Part shown: one piece after another, positions 9,049-19,367 of the stretch | Position numbering within the stretch: the stretch's first letter is position 1 | Layout of the letters: each line of letters starts with the position of its first letter | Assembly (NCBI RefSeq): GCF_943193135.1 | Contig: NZ_CALPCZ010000001.1 | Span: 274,059 to 338,058 of the forward strand | Origin: Odoribacter lunatus | GTDB lineage: Bacteria; Bacteroidota; Bacteroidia; Bacteroidales; Marinifilaceae | DNA: 64,000 nt | Reading direction: 5' to 3' | The notes under the pieces: model-generated | What the model saw: the letters and a program-made list of their open reading frames with translations, nothing else | The model's database searches: none | What the model was told of the DNA's origin: nothing | Made by a program: the position numbers and the translations under genes

Positions 9049-10008
9049 TTATTTCAGGAATTCCCGGATTAATTCTTCAACACTGATATGTTCGGCTTCG
9101 GCTTTGTAATTTTTAAATATACGGTGTCGTAAAATCGATTCGGCGACATACTGGACATCCGTTATATCCGGAGCGTATTTTCCTTGCAGCGCCGCATGGG
9201 TTTTTGCTCCGGCAATTAAGAATTGGGAAGCACGGGGACCGGCACCCCAGTTTAAATATTTCTCCGCCCATTCGTGAGCGCCCGGTTTGCCCGGTCTCGT
9301 TTTGGCTACTAATTTTACGGCATATTCCGTAATATGTTGCGGTACGGGCATCGAACGGATTACGGATTGGTATTGTAATATTTCTTCCCCGCTGAGGATT
9401 TTATTTAATTGGCATTGATTTTCCCCTGTTGTATTTTCCACAATCGTGATTTCTTCTTCGAGAGTGGGGTAGTCCAGTACGATACTGAACATGAAACGGT
9501 CTAATTGAGCTTCCGGAAGGGGATAAGTACCTTCTTGTTCAATAGGGTTTTGGGTTGCCAAAACGAAAAACGGCTGCTCCAATTTGCGGGTCATACCTCC
9601 GGCAGTGATTTCACGTTCCTGCATGGCCTCCAGCAGGGCACTTTGCGTTTTGGGCGGAGTACGGTTGATTTCGTCTGCCAGAATAATATTGGCAAATAGG
9701 GGCCCATGCACGAATTTAAACTCTTTGTTGCTGTCCAGTATTTCCGTACCGATAATATCTGACGGCATTAAATCCGGGGTAAACTGAATACGGTTGTATT
9801 TCAAATCGAGTGTTTCGGAAATAGCGGTTACCAACAGCGTTTTTGCCAGACCGGGAACACCGATAAGCAGACAGTGTCCGTTGCTGAAAATGGAAATAAG
9901 TACTTTATCTATTACTTCTTCCTGACCGACAATTGTACGGGAGATTTCTTTCTTTAACTCGTCGTATTTGTTTTTTAACTGATTAATCAGCTCTACATTA
10001 TCTTGCAT
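9049..10008 (-). CDS. MoxR-family AAA+ ATPase
   Basis: A 319 aa AAA+ ATPase of the MoxR group, which act as chaperones for assembly or metal insertion, usually with von Willebrand-domain partners. Walker A GVPGLAKT is at 50-57, Walker B ILADEINRTPPKTQ near 109-122, and a sensor-like ATQNPIEQEGTYPLPEAQLDRF follows. Length is normal. No vWA-domain partner is next to it; its neighbours are the SurA-like PPIase (18 bases upstream) and the OstA-like gene (directly downstream). The client is therefore unknown, possibly envelope-related from context. Confidence 0.9.
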   Translation of the reverse strand: MQDNVELINQLKNKYDELKKEISRTIVGQEEVIDKVLISIFSNGHCLLIGVPGLAKTLLVTAISETLDLKYNRIQFTPDLMPSDIIGTEILDSNKEFKFVHGPLFANIILADEINRTPPKTQSALLEAMQEREITAGGMTRKLEQPFFVLATQNPIEQEGTYPLPEAQLDRFMFSIVLDYPTLEEEITIVENTTGENQCQLNKILSGEEILQYQSVIRSMPVPQHITEYAVKLVAKTRPGKPGAHEWAEKYLNWGAGPRASQFLIAGAKTHAALQGKYAPDITDVQYVAESILRHRIFKNYKAEAEHISVEELIREFLK

Positions 10009-10026
10009 TTCTTATTCTTTTGAGGG

Positions 10027-11361
10027 TTATTTTATCCAGCCGTCATATCTGAATTTGGAGTTTTTATAAGCATCGTCCAAATGAATATAAGTATCGGCTT
10101 GTTTTTCTTTAATCCATTTTTCCAATTTATCCATCTGTTTTTCACGTTTCAGCATCGCCTCGAAAATCATCCAGTCATCCTCCAGGTTTGCCTTATGTTG
10201 GGGATAAAAGGCCTTTATCTTGATAATTTTGAGTTCTTCGCCGTGTTCGGTTTGTTCGGTGAACGGTTCGGAAATCTCACCGACTTTCATACGGTTGGTA
10301 TGGCGGGCGGTTTCTCCGGAGATAGCCGCTCTTTCGATTTTGGAATCGCCGTCCATAGATGCAACCAAACCGCCGTTGTTACGTGTTTTCTTATCGGTGG
10401 AGAAATAGTGGGCGGCTTCTTCAAATGTCATTTTTTTGTCTGTAATCAACGAACGGACGGTATCCAGCCGATGCAACGCTTCTTCGCGTTCTTCCTGTGA
10501 TACTTTTGGTTGCAGAATGATATGTCTTGCATTGATTTTTTCACCTTGCCGGTCAATTAATTGGATAATGTGAAAACCGAATTCCGTCTCCACGATTTTT
10601 GAAATTCTTCCCGGCTTTAGATTGAAAGCTGCTTCTGCAAATTCCGGCACCATTTCGCTTTTTGCCATATATCCCAATTCTCCGCCACGGCTGGCAGCAC
10701 CATCTTCCGAATAAAGAACGGCCAGCGTGTTGAATGTTTTTTCTCCATTCAGAATCTGTTCTCTGAATGTACGCAATCGGTCTCTCAGACGCTCTTTTTC
10801 AGCTTCGCTGATTGTCGGCTTCAGTACGATTTGCTGGATTTCGTATTTATCGGGGATATCAGGTAAGCTGTCTTTGGCTAATTTCTTGTAAAAAGCTTTG
10901 ACCTCGGAAGGCGTGTTTCTGATTTTTTCCACAATGCGTTGTTGCATGGATTCGGCAATCAATTTTTCCCGCGTAGGAGCGCGCATATCGTTCTTGATAT
11001 CTGCCATGTTTTTACTGAAATAGCTTTCCACCCGTTCTTGGGAACCCAGTACGGAAATAAAATATTGAATTCGGTTATTGATTTCCGATTCCACTTCGTC
11101 TTCCGTTACGACAACACTGTCTATCTTTGCCTGCGCAACCAACAGTTTCTGAATAAGCTGCTTTTCCAGTATATCGGCGCGGTAATCGCTGGAAGAAGAA
11201 ATCATTCCCTGACTTTGTTCATTGAGAAACTCGTTTTCTATATCCGATTTCAGGATAATTTCTTCTCCGACAATGGCGACAATCTTGTCGATGACATTAC
11301 TTTGTGCGAATAGCAATCCAGAAAACAATAAAAGAATAAATAAGAATAAATATTTTCTCAT
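10027..11361 (-). CDS. SurA-like periplasmic peptidyl-prolyl isomerase
   Basis: A 444 aa periplasmic chaperone and PPIase. A signal peptide ends at LLFAQ (residue 20). A SurA-type N-terminal helical domain follows (about 25-160), with VDKIVAIVGEEIILKSDIE typical of SurA. Then come two parvulin domains, one around 170-275 (SEDGAASRGGELGYMAKSEMVPEF, GFHIIQLIDR) and one around 275-385 (INARHIILQPKVS, FSTDKKTRNNGG). The order matches SurA, which guides outer-membrane barrel proteins to the BAM complex. It follows a related lipoprotein by 24 bases in the guaB run. Confidence 0.92.
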   Translation of the reverse strand: MRKYLFLFILLLFSGLLFAQSNVIDKIVAIVGEEIILKSDIENEFLNEQSQGMISSSSDYRADILEKQLIQKLLVAQAKIDSVVVTEDEVESEINNRIQYFISVLGSQERVESYFSKNMADIKNDMRAPTREKLIAESMQQRIVEKIRNTPSEVKAFYKKLAKDSLPDIPDKYEIQQIVLKPTISEAEKERLRDRLRTFREQILNGEKTFNTLAVLYSEDGAASRGGELGYMAKSEMVPEFAEAAFNLKPGRISKIVETEFGFHIIQLIDRQGEKINARHIILQPKVSQEEREEALHRLDTVRSLITDKKMTFEEAAHYFSTDKKTRNNGGLVASMDGDSKIERAAISGETARHTNRMKVGEISEPFTEQTEHGEELKIIKIKAFYPQHKANLEDDWMIFEAMLKREKQMDKLEKWIKEKQADTYIHLDDAYKNSKFRYDGWIK

Positions 11362-11385
11362 ATAGTTGAAGTTTTACATGGATTT

Positions 11386-12228
11386 TTAGTATATTTTCAC
11401 ATAATTCTTTTGTTCGGCTTCCTCATTGATTTCTTTTTCAAGTTGGGTCTCAAACTGAATTTTTTTCTTGTTCTTTAAAATCAAGGTAATTTCGTCACGG
11501 ACATAATCCAAAGGTGCAATATTTTGCTCCTTGCATATTTCACTGATTTTTAAGAAATAATAATTCTCCTCGTCGGATTTTTCAATATTTTTTATCTGAC
11601 GGATTTCATTCTCCAATTTCGTGACGTCTCCCGGTAACAAATTGAAAATAAATTTCAATTCGACCCATTTATTGGAAAAATTGTCGTATTTCTTGGCATG
11701 CGTGATGCAATAATCCTCAATGTAGCCCCAGTCGTGGACATCATTCGATTTAAACCATTTGCGTATTTGCTCGATGTGGGGAGCCGTTTTGGGAAGGATG
11801 AAAAAAGTAGCTTTAACGATAGGAGTAGGGAGAATAAAATTTATCTTGTTCTCCTGATAATATTTTTCTATTTTTTCATTTTCGATTTCTTTCGACAATT
11901 TTTGATTAATCAGCTTTTGTTTGTAGAGATGAATCAATATAGCTGACCGGTAATCTTCCACTTGCTTGTCGATGTCTTTTTCCTCTTCTGTCAAATTATT
12001 CATCGCTTTTTGCAGGAGAAGCTGTTTGGTCACCCAATTCCGGATATAATTCTTTGCCATTAAAATACTGTCGTCCTTATTCGTTTTCGACAGAATGGAT
12101 GTATTGATTTCCGAACGCAGCAGTTCGGAATCGAAAACACGGGCAACCACCTCGTCCTTATTTGGTCTGATAAGGTAGTCACAAGAAAACAACAACAATA
12201 AAAAAGAAATAAACAGTATGATTTTCAT
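11386..12228 (-). CDS. SurA-related lipoprotein, PPIase domain degenerate
   Basis: A 280 aa lipoprotein. The signal peptide ends with LLFSC (cysteine near residue 16). The N-terminal part resembles the chaperone region of SurA/PpiC proteins (DEVVARVFDSELLRSEIN, VTKQLLLQKAMNNL). The C-terminal region (about 125-260) is where parvulin would sit, but the GGxLG-type and GxHII signatures of an active parvulin are missing, so it may serve only as a chaperone. It lies six bases after guaB and 24 before the SurA-like gene, presumably in one transcript. Confidence 0.8.
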   Translation of the reverse strand: MKIILFISFLLLLFSCDYLIRPNKDEVVARVFDSELLRSEINTSILSKTNKDDSILMAKNYIRNWVTKQLLLQKAMNNLTEEEKDIDKQVEDYRSAILIHLYKQKLINQKLSKEIENEKIEKYYQENKINFILPTPIVKATFFILPKTAPHIEQIRKWFKSNDVHDWGYIEDYCITHAKKYDNFSNKWVELKFIFNLLPGDVTKLENEIRQIKNIEKSDEENYYFLKISEICKEQNIAPLDYVRDEITLILKNKKKIQFETQLEKEINEEAEQKNYVKIY

Positions 12229-12233
12229 GAGTC

Positions 12234-13721
<1,488 letters not shown>

Positions 13722-13825
13722 TTAAATATTTTGGCGAAAATACTAAAAATCCCGATTTATTCATTCTGTTTGCAGACCTTTTTTATTCCGTCGAAATCAT
13801 TTTTATCCGTTTCAACTTTTTTCCT

Positions 13826-13833
13826 TACTTTTG
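13826..13833 (+). promoter_or_regulatory. -7 promoter box for recQ
   Basis: TACTTTTG fits TAnnTTTG. A T-rich stretch at 13801-13804 lies about 21 bases upstream. The recQ ATG is only nine bases downstream of this box, so the transcript would have a very short leader. Confidence 0.4.
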
Positions 13834-13841
13834 GAACGGCT

Positions 13842-15743
13842 ATGACGGAGATAAAAGACATATTGAAACAGTATTGGGGGTACGACGGCTTCCGAAGTTT
13901 GCAGGAAGAGATTATACGCTCCGTACTGGAAGGACACGATACACTGGCACTGATGCCGACAGGAGGGGGAAAGTCGCTGACTTACCAGATAGCCACTCTT
14001 GCACGGGAAGGGTTGGGACTGGTTATCACTCCGCTGATAGCTTTGATGAAAGACCAGGTAGAAGACCTGAAAAAACGGAATATTTCGGCAGAAGCCATAT
14101 ACACAGGCATATCGCCTGAACAGACCGAATCCATTTTAAACAAATGTATCTACAATGGGGTAAAATTCCTTTATATCTCACCGGAGCGCTTGGTGTCGGA
14201 AAAATTCAGAATACGGTTGAAACAGATGCCCGTCGGATTGATAGCGGTGGATGAAGCCCACTGTATATCACAATGGGGGTACGATTTCCGGCCTTCTTAT
14301 CTTCGGATAGCCGAAGTGAGGACATTTTTCCCGTTTGTGCCCATATTGGCTTTAACGGCGACTGCTACACCGCCTGTCGTGAAAGATATTCAACGCTGTT
14401 TGCATTTTCGGGAAGAAAGGGTATTATCCAAAAGCTTTCGGCGGGAAAACTTGGCTTATGTAGTACGGAAGGTAAATGATAAATTGAGCGAGTTGTTGCA
14501 TATCTTGTCCCGGATAGAGGGCAGTGGCATTGTATATGTCCGGAAACGGGCGGGTGCGGAGGAATTGGCTCGCTTTCTGAATGAAAACGGTATTCGGGCG
14601 GATTTTTACCATGCAGGACTTTCTCCGTTACTGCGGGAAAAGAAACAGGAGGCATGGAAAAGCAATCATTTCCCGGTAATGGTTGCTACGAATGCTTTCG
14701 GTATGGGAATTGATAAATCCGATGTGCGGTCGGTTGTACACTTCGATATTCCGGATAGCCCCGAAGCCTATTTCCAGGAAGCGGGACGGGCAGGCAGGGA
14801 CGGACAGAAAGCCTTTGCCGTACTGCTTTGCAACGAAGCCACCGTGGCTGCATTGAAGGAACGGGTAACCAAAGGCTATCCCGACAAAGAGTTTATACGG
14901 CAGGTGTACGACTGCTTGGGAAACTATTTTCAGATAGCGGAAGGAGCGGGCGACGGTTATGCGTTTGAATTCGACATGGCGGATTTCATCCGTAAGTTCA
15001 AATTGGAACAGATTCGGACATTGTCGGCATTGAGCATCTTACAGGTGGGGGGGTATCTCGAATGTACAACAGAGATAAACTCCAAATCCAGAATCTGTTT
15101 CATGGTTTCAAGAGAACAATTGGATGAATATAATTTCAGAAACCATTTGGCTGAAAAATTGCTTGTACTGCTGATGAGAAAATACGGGGGAATATTCGTG
15201 CAATACATGTACATAGGGGAACAGTACCTCGCGGATGAATTGGGATGCAAGCGGCAGGAAGTGTACGATACACTGCTCGAATTGTCACGGCAACGGATAA
15301 TCAGCTACATTCCGGGTAACGACCGCCCCTATATAGTTTATCATCGTCCACGATTACCGTTGAGTTACCTGACAATCGGTAAAGAAGCCTATGAGGAACG
15401 TAAAAAATCCTATCAGGAGAAAGTAACCGAAATGGTCAGATACATCGAGGAACCGGACAAATGCCGGCAACTTTCCCTCATGCGTTATTTCGGGCAAAAA
15501 GAGACCGTACCCTGCGGTATCTGCGATGTCTGTCTTGCCAAGAGAAAAGCGTCCCGCTCGGACAGGCAGGCGATACGGGAAAGCATTCTGGCACAATTAC
15601 GTCTTCATGAAATGGAAATAAAAGAACTGGTACGCATTCCGGAGGCATCCGAAGAGGAAGTTATCGTCCAAATACGGAGATTACTTGATGAAGCGTTGAT
15701 TTATTATAAGACCCCAACCACCTTATCAATCAACGAGAAATAA
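13842..15743 (+). CDS. recQ: ATP-dependent DNA helicase RecQ
   Basis: 3'-5' superfamily 2 helicase for recombination and replication repair. From the ATG at 13842 it is 633 aa; the frame is open 37 codons further up, but RecQ proteins begin just ahead of YWGYDGFRSLQEEII. Walker A is TGGGKS (40-45), the DEAH box 137-140 followed by CISQWGYDFRPSY (the RecQ aromatic loop region), and the zinc-binding set is CRQLSLMRYFG, then CGICDVC near 590. A winged-helix region follows the helicase core. No HRDC domain is apparent at the C-terminus. It is divergent from guaB and its stop directly abuts the convergent queE stop. Confidence 0.95.
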   Translation: MTEIKDILKQYWGYDGFRSLQEEIIRSVLEGHDTLALMPTGGGKSLTYQIATLAREGLGLVITPLIALMKDQVEDLKKRNISAEAIYTGISPEQTESILNKCIYNGVKFLYISPERLVSEKFRIRLKQMPVGLIAVDEAHCISQWGYDFRPSYLRIAEVRTFFPFVPILALTATATPPVVKDIQRCLHFREERVLSKSFRRENLAYVVRKVNDKLSELLHILSRIEGSGIVYVRKRAGAEELARFLNENGIRADFYHAGLSPLLREKKQEAWKSNHFPVMVATNAFGMGIDKSDVRSVVHFDIPDSPEAYFQEAGRAGRDGQKAFAVLLCNEATVAALKERVTKGYPDKEFIRQVYDCLGNYFQIAEGAGDGYAFEFDMADFIRKFKLEQIRTLSALSILQVGGYLECTTEINSKSRICFMVSREQLDEYNFRNHLAEKLLVLLMRKYGGIFVQYMYIGEQYLADELGCKRQEVYDTLLELSRQRIISYIPGNDRPYIVYHRPRLPLSYLTIGKEAYEERKKSYQEKVTEMVRYIEEPDKCRQLSLMRYFGQKETVPCGICDVCLAKRKASRSDRQAIRESILAQLRLHEMEIKELVRIPEASEEEVIVQIRRLLDEALIYYKTPTTLSINEK

Positions 15744-16571
15744 TCAAACACCGGATTTGTTACCAAACAGGGAAATGTGCAATCGGTCGCAATAACGCCA
15801 GCCGTTTTGAATACAATACTTTAGAACTTGTTGCGTATGTTTTTGCAATTCAGTTGAATTACATCCCAAAGGCATAAGAAGAACATCTTCATTTTTCCAG
15901 CCCTGTAAACGGGAAAGCAATTCTTTAATCTCCGCCACATCTTGGTCTCCGGAGCAAACGAATTTCAATTGAAAATCCTTCTTATACAACAAACTATGGT
16001 CGATGAACTGTTGTATTACTTCCGGTTGCATCCGGCGTTTCTCATGTAAATCAGCATAAGGAGTAGCAGGGACGGATGTAGAGAGTTTGGGCGACAGACT
16101 GAAAAAATCAATGTGCCGGGCCAGTTTTTCATCAAACAGTGTGGCATTTGTTTCAATGGTAATATGGAAGTGACGCTCTTGTTTTATTCTTATAAATAGC
16201 AAGTTAAGCGATTTTGCCTGTAGTAATGGTTCGCCACCCGTAATCACGAGGTGCTGCAGATGTTCCGTATTGTGTAGAATTGTTTGGCAGACCCTTTCAA
16301 CAGACATGGAGACAGAATGCCGGACAGCATAAGAGGCGTATGCCGTATCGCAACCGGACAAATTTCCGTCCGGCGATTGCCAAGTACAATGCAGGTTACA
16401 ACCAGCCAAGCGGACAAACAAGGACGGAATACCGTTTAATTTTCCTTCTCCCTGAATCGTACCCGAGAAATCCAGTCCGGAAGCAGGTAACTGTGGCAAC
16501 AGATTGCCGTCAGCATCCCGCACGATGGGGAAAATACCGTCTTCTGCCAATATCAGCGCCTTTTCGTCCAT
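15744..16571 (-). CDS. queE: 7-carboxy-7-deazaguanine synthase (radical SAM), atypical cluster loop
   Basis: Converts 6-carboxytetrahydropterin to 7-carboxy-7-deazaguanine in the preQ0/queuosine pathway. The substrate-side motif SGTIQGEGKLNGIPSLFVRL is at 36-55. The iron-sulfur cysteines are C58, C62 and C74, giving CX3CX11C: compared with the usual CX3CX2C followed by DT, about nine residues (QSPDGNLSG) are inserted after Trp64, and CDT follows the insert. The GGEPLL motif (second SAM site) is intact. There is also a 30-residue N-terminal extension, and the 275 aa total exceeds the usual 210-240. It starts right after the queD stop. Its place in queC-queD-queE makes the assignment firm. Confidence 0.92.
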   Translation of the reverse strand: MDEKALILAEDGIFPIVRDADGNLLPQLPASGLDFSGTIQGEGKLNGIPSLFVRLAGCNLHCTWQSPDGNLSGCDTAYASYAVRHSVSMSVERVCQTILHNTEHLQHLVITGGEPLLQAKSLNLLFIRIKQERHFHITIETNATLFDEKLARHIDFFSLSPKLSTSVPATPYADLHEKRRMQPEVIQQFIDHSLLYKKDFQLKFVCSGDQDVAEIKELLSRLQGWKNEDVLLMPLGCNSTELQKHTQQVLKYCIQNGWRYCDRLHISLFGNKSGV

Positions 16572-17111
16572 TTAATCCACCATTACATCCCACCATGCCA
16601 CAGAATCCCATTGTTCCGTAATTCCGGCGGTAAAGTGAATATCCTTGAAAGTAAAATCAATCCATCTCAAATCATTGCGCGAAGCCTCTGCATATCCGGT
16701 TGTCGTTTCATGCACACGGACGGCGTGCAATTGTACTCGTCCCTCGCCGTTTTGGAAATCCGTGTGTTTCAGAATCCGGTCGATGACATAAAAGAAAAGC
16801 AATGCATAGCCCTCGGCAGAGGGAGATACCGGAATTTCCGCCACCCTCCGGTTATATCGGTAAACAAATTGCTTAAAATCGGAGTCTTCACCTTGCCACA
16901 GGGAATAACTGTGGTCGAAACTCCCGATAAAGGTTTTCACCTTATCCAGCAAACCGAAATCCATTACCATAAATCCGTCGTCCAATCGGTCGGATGTAAT
17001 GAAAACTTCCACAACGTAAGAGTGTCCGTGGATATTCTCACGACACGGAACAGAAGAACAATTCCGGACGATATGGGCTCCTTCAAATTTATATAATTTC
17101 CTGATAATCAT
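16572..17111 (-). CDS. queD: 6-carboxy-5,6,7,8-tetrahydropterin synthase
   Basis: Second step from GTP to preQ0: 7,8-dihydroneopterin triphosphate to 6-carboxytetrahydropterin. Zinc ligands are His13, His28 and His30 (IHGHSYVVEV), with the catalytic cysteine probably C23 (CRENIHGH). FDHSY and an Asp/His/Glu set (VHETTTGYAEA) follow. At 179 aa it is longer than E. coli QueD (about 120), with inserts and a 30-residue tryptophan-rich C-terminal tail. It lies 14 bases after queC and directly before queE. The related pterin synthase family is the main alternative, but the neighbours decide for QueD. Confidence 0.92.
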   Translation of the reverse strand: MIIRKLYKFEGAHIVRNCSSVPCRENIHGHSYVVEVFITSDRLDDGFMVMDFGLLDKVKTFIGSFDHSYSLWQGEDSDFKQFVYRYNRRVAEIPVSPSAEGYALLFFYVIDRILKHTDFQNGEGRVQLHAVRVHETTTGYAEASRNDLRWIDFTFKDIHFTAGITEQWDSVAWWDVMVD

Positions 17112-17125
17112 TTGAGAGCTAGTAT

Positions 17126-17800
17126 TTATTTTTCCAACAGAGGATCATGTACCTGGGCTTCCCGGAAAGCCTTTGCCCGGAGCAGGCAACTGTCGCACGT
17201 ACCGCAGGGTTTTTCTGTACCCCGGTAACAACTCCACGTCAGACCGAAATCGACCCCCAATTCCATACCCAGCCTGATTTCTTCCGCTTTCGTTTTATGC
17301 AGGAAAGGAGCGTGCAGCGTTATTTTTTTCTTCTGTTCGGCACCCAGTACCGTACCCAGATTAATAGTCTGTTCCATCGAGCGGATAAACTCCTCCCGGC
17401 AATCCACATAGCCGGAATAATCGACTTCGCTGACACCGATAAAAATATCCGTAATACCCAACGCATCGGCATAAGAAGCTGCTACTGACAGAAATACCAT
17501 ATTGCGTGCGGGGACATACGTATCGGGAATAGTATTCCGGTTTACGTCTCCGTCGTGTATCGTCATCTCCGGGTCAGTTAAGGAACAACCTTTCCATTGG
17601 TTCAGTAAAAGCTCCACGATTTTATGTTCCTTCACGCCAATTTTTCGGGCAATAGCGGTAGCGCATTCAATCTCCTTATCGTGTTTCTGTCCGTATTTGA
17701 ATGTGAGGGCATACAACTCATCAAATCCTTCACTTTTGGCGACATAAAGGGCTGTAGAAGAGTCCAGACCGCCGGACAACAAAACAATTGCTTTTTTCAT
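17126..17800 (-). CDS. queC: 7-cyano-7-deazaguanine (preQ0) synthase
   Basis: ATP-dependent conversion of 7-carboxy-7-deazaguanine to preQ0. At 224 aa it is full length. The PP-loop SGGLDSST is at 9-16, and four zinc-binding cysteines at 191, 199, 202 and 205 (CYRGTEKPCGTCDSC) are as in the family. It heads the queC-queD-queE run. A TAtcTTTG box lies 62 bases upstream, and the leader contains a GC-rich hairpin (17835-17855). No folE or queF was found in the window. Confidence 0.96.
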   Translation of the reverse strand: MKKAIVLLSGGLDSSTALYVAKSEGFDELYALTFKYGQKHDKEIECATAIARKIGVKEHKIVELLLNQWKGCSLTDPEMTIHDGDVNRNTIPDTYVPARNMVFLSVAASYADALGITDIFIGVSEVDYSGYVDCREEFIRSMEQTINLGTVLGAEQKKKITLHAPFLHKTKAEEIRLGMELGVDFGLTWSCYRGTEKPCGTCDSCLLRAKAFREAQVHDPLLEK

Positions 17801-17834
17801 AATTACATTTAATTAATCCTTGCCGGCGCTCGTT

Positions 17835-17855
17835 TTGCGTCAGCTGTCGGCGCAA
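17835..17855 (-). promoter_or_regulatory. GC-rich hairpin in the queC leader
   Basis: The leader RNA of queC reads TTGCG, an 11-base loop containing CAGCTG, then CGCAA: a 5-bp stem close behind the predicted start site. It does not fit any preQ1 riboswitch consensus I can recall, so only the hairpin is claimed. It may be a regulatory or a stabilising structure. Confidence 0.35.
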
Positions 17856-17861
17856 GCGGTG

Positions 17862-17869
17862 CAAAGATA
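17862..17869 (-). promoter_or_regulatory. -7 promoter box for queC-queD-queE
   Basis: The minus strand reads TATCTTTGC, matching TAnnTTTG, giving a leader of about 55-60 bases before the queC ATG. No perfect -33 TTTG at 19-base spacing. Confidence 0.5.
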
Positions 17870-18016
17870 TATAAATTTTCCCGAAACGGATATTCCCTTA
17901 AAATTCGTCAGGAATTCCCTGCCAATCTTCTAGGTATGGAAGTTTTTTCTTTATATTTGTGGCGTGTGGCAGAGTGAGCTATCGCCGTTACATATTACTT
18001 TTAAGGTGTTTAGCTT

Positions 18017-18024
18017 TATCTTTG
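18017..18024 (+). promoter_or_regulatory. -7 promoter box for the DUF5077/DUF3472 gene
   Basis: TATCTTTG followed by TTC matches TAnnTTTG, 81 bases before the ATG at 18105. A second box, TATATTTG, lies at 17952-17959. The 304-base gap between queC and this gene otherwise holds only the queC leader. Confidence 0.45.
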
Positions 18025-18104
18025 TTCAGAAAATTGCCAATTTTCAGCAAGGTTGAAAATAGATTATGCCATATTGTTCAGTTGTAAAATAAAATGATGT
18101 CCAT

Positions 18105-19358
18105 ATGAAAAATTTGTATTTACTTGCATTATTGTTATGCACCAGCGTATTTGCACAAACTCAACAGCTTGTAGTAGGATTTTCCGGCAATGGCTATGTA
18201 ACCCGGCAGCAGGACGGTGCGCAGATTACAGAAAATGGAATTGTACACTGGACGGATCCGAATTCGATCATTAGTATTTATTTTTATCTGCATCAACCGA
18301 CGACGGCCGATCTGTCATTGGTTGCCAAAGGACATTCCGAAATCAAAGTCAGTTACGGAGAGAAGAGTTTCAAAGTCAAGCTGCAATCAGATGACTACAC
18401 GCAAGTTCCTGTAGGAAGTATCGATGTACGACAGGCAGGGTATGTCCGTATCGACTTGCAAGGCATCTCCAGGCGTGGCGATAATTTCGGAGAAATCAAG
18501 CAATTGATTGCAGACCATGTTACGGGAAAAAGCAATTACGTGAAGGATTTCTCGGACTACTGGGGACGCCGCGGTCCTTCCGTTCATCTGGCATATACGC
18601 TGCCGGAAGGCGATACCGAATGGTTCTACAACGAAATCACGGTCCCCGAAGAAGGCGAAACGATGCATAGCTACTACATGGCAGCCGGCTTCGGAGAAGG
18701 CTATTTCGGAATGCAGTACAACTCCCCGACAGAACGCCGTATTCTTTTCTCTGTATGGAGTCCTTTTGATACGCAAGATCCCAAGGAGATTCCCGACGAC
18801 CAGAAGATTAAATTGCTGCGGCGAGGCAAAAATGTACATATCGGAGAGTTCGGCAACGAAGGGGCAGGCGGACAAAGTTATTTGAAATATCCCTGGAAAG
18901 CCGGTCATACCTACAAATTTCTGATGCAGGTCAGACCGGACGGGAAGGGCAACACGGCCTACACGGCCTATTTCTATGCAACGGATGAGAAAGAATGGAA
19001 GTTAATTGCCAGCTTCTTGCGTCCCCAAACTAGCACATGGTATAGACGTCCTCACAGCTTCCTGGAGAATTTCAATCCGAAACAAGGGTATTTGTCACGT
19101 GAAGTTTTTTTCGGCAATCAATGGGCACGCAGCAAAGAAGGTCAATGGACCCGGCTCACTGACGCTACCTTCACGCACGATGCAACGGCGAAAGCCCAGG
19201 TCCGTCTCGATTATCAGGGAGGCAATACCGCAGATAACCGGTTTTATCTGAAAATGGGAGGCTTCTTTAACGAATCCGTACCCATGGGGACAAAGTTTCG
19301 TTGCAAGCCGACAGGCCAAGAACCGGGAATTGACTGGAAAGCATTGCAGCAATTGTAG
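18105..19358 (+). CDS. secreted DUF5077/DUF3472 protein
   Basis: A 417 aa exported protein. A signal peptide (MKNLYLLALLLCTSVFAQ) is followed by a DUF5077-type beta domain (about 20-140) and a DUF3472 domain (about 150-330) with EWFYNEITVPEEG, FGEGYFGMQYNSP, RRILFSVWSPF and KNVHIGEFGNEGAGGQSY. Proteins of this pair are common in Bacteroidetes and are presumed to bind or process carbohydrates, but the biochemistry is not established to my knowledge. It stands alone between queC and nrdG on the opposite strand. No lipobox or SusC/SusD partner is nearby, so it is not part of a visible polysaccharide locus. Confidence 0.8.
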   Translation: MKNLYLLALLLCTSVFAQTQQLVVGFSGNGYVTRQQDGAQITENGIVHWTDPNSIISIYFYLHQPTTADLSLVAKGHSEIKVSYGEKSFKVKLQSDDYTQVPVGSIDVRQAGYVRIDLQGISRRGDNFGEIKQLIADHVTGKSNYVKDFSDYWGRRGPSVHLAYTLPEGDTEWFYNEITVPEEGETMHSYYMAAGFGEGYFGMQYNSPTERRILFSVWSPFDTQDPKEIPDDQKIKLLRRGKNVHIGEFGNEGAGGQSYLKYPWKAGHTYKFLMQVRPDGKGNTAYTAYFYATDEKEWKLIASFLRPQTSTWYRRPHSFLENFNPKQGYLSREVFFGNQWARSKEGQWTRLTDATFTHDATAKAQVRLDYQGGNTADNRFYLKMGGFFNESVPMGTKFRCKPTGQEPGIDWKALQQL

Positions 19359-19367
19359 CAGGCAATT

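Noticed and set aside
15744..16571. Frameshift or damage in queE because the CX3CX2C motif is missing
   Set aside because: The frame is intact, all other motifs are present and the third cysteine recurs after the insert followed by DT, so this is a variant loop and not a lesion.
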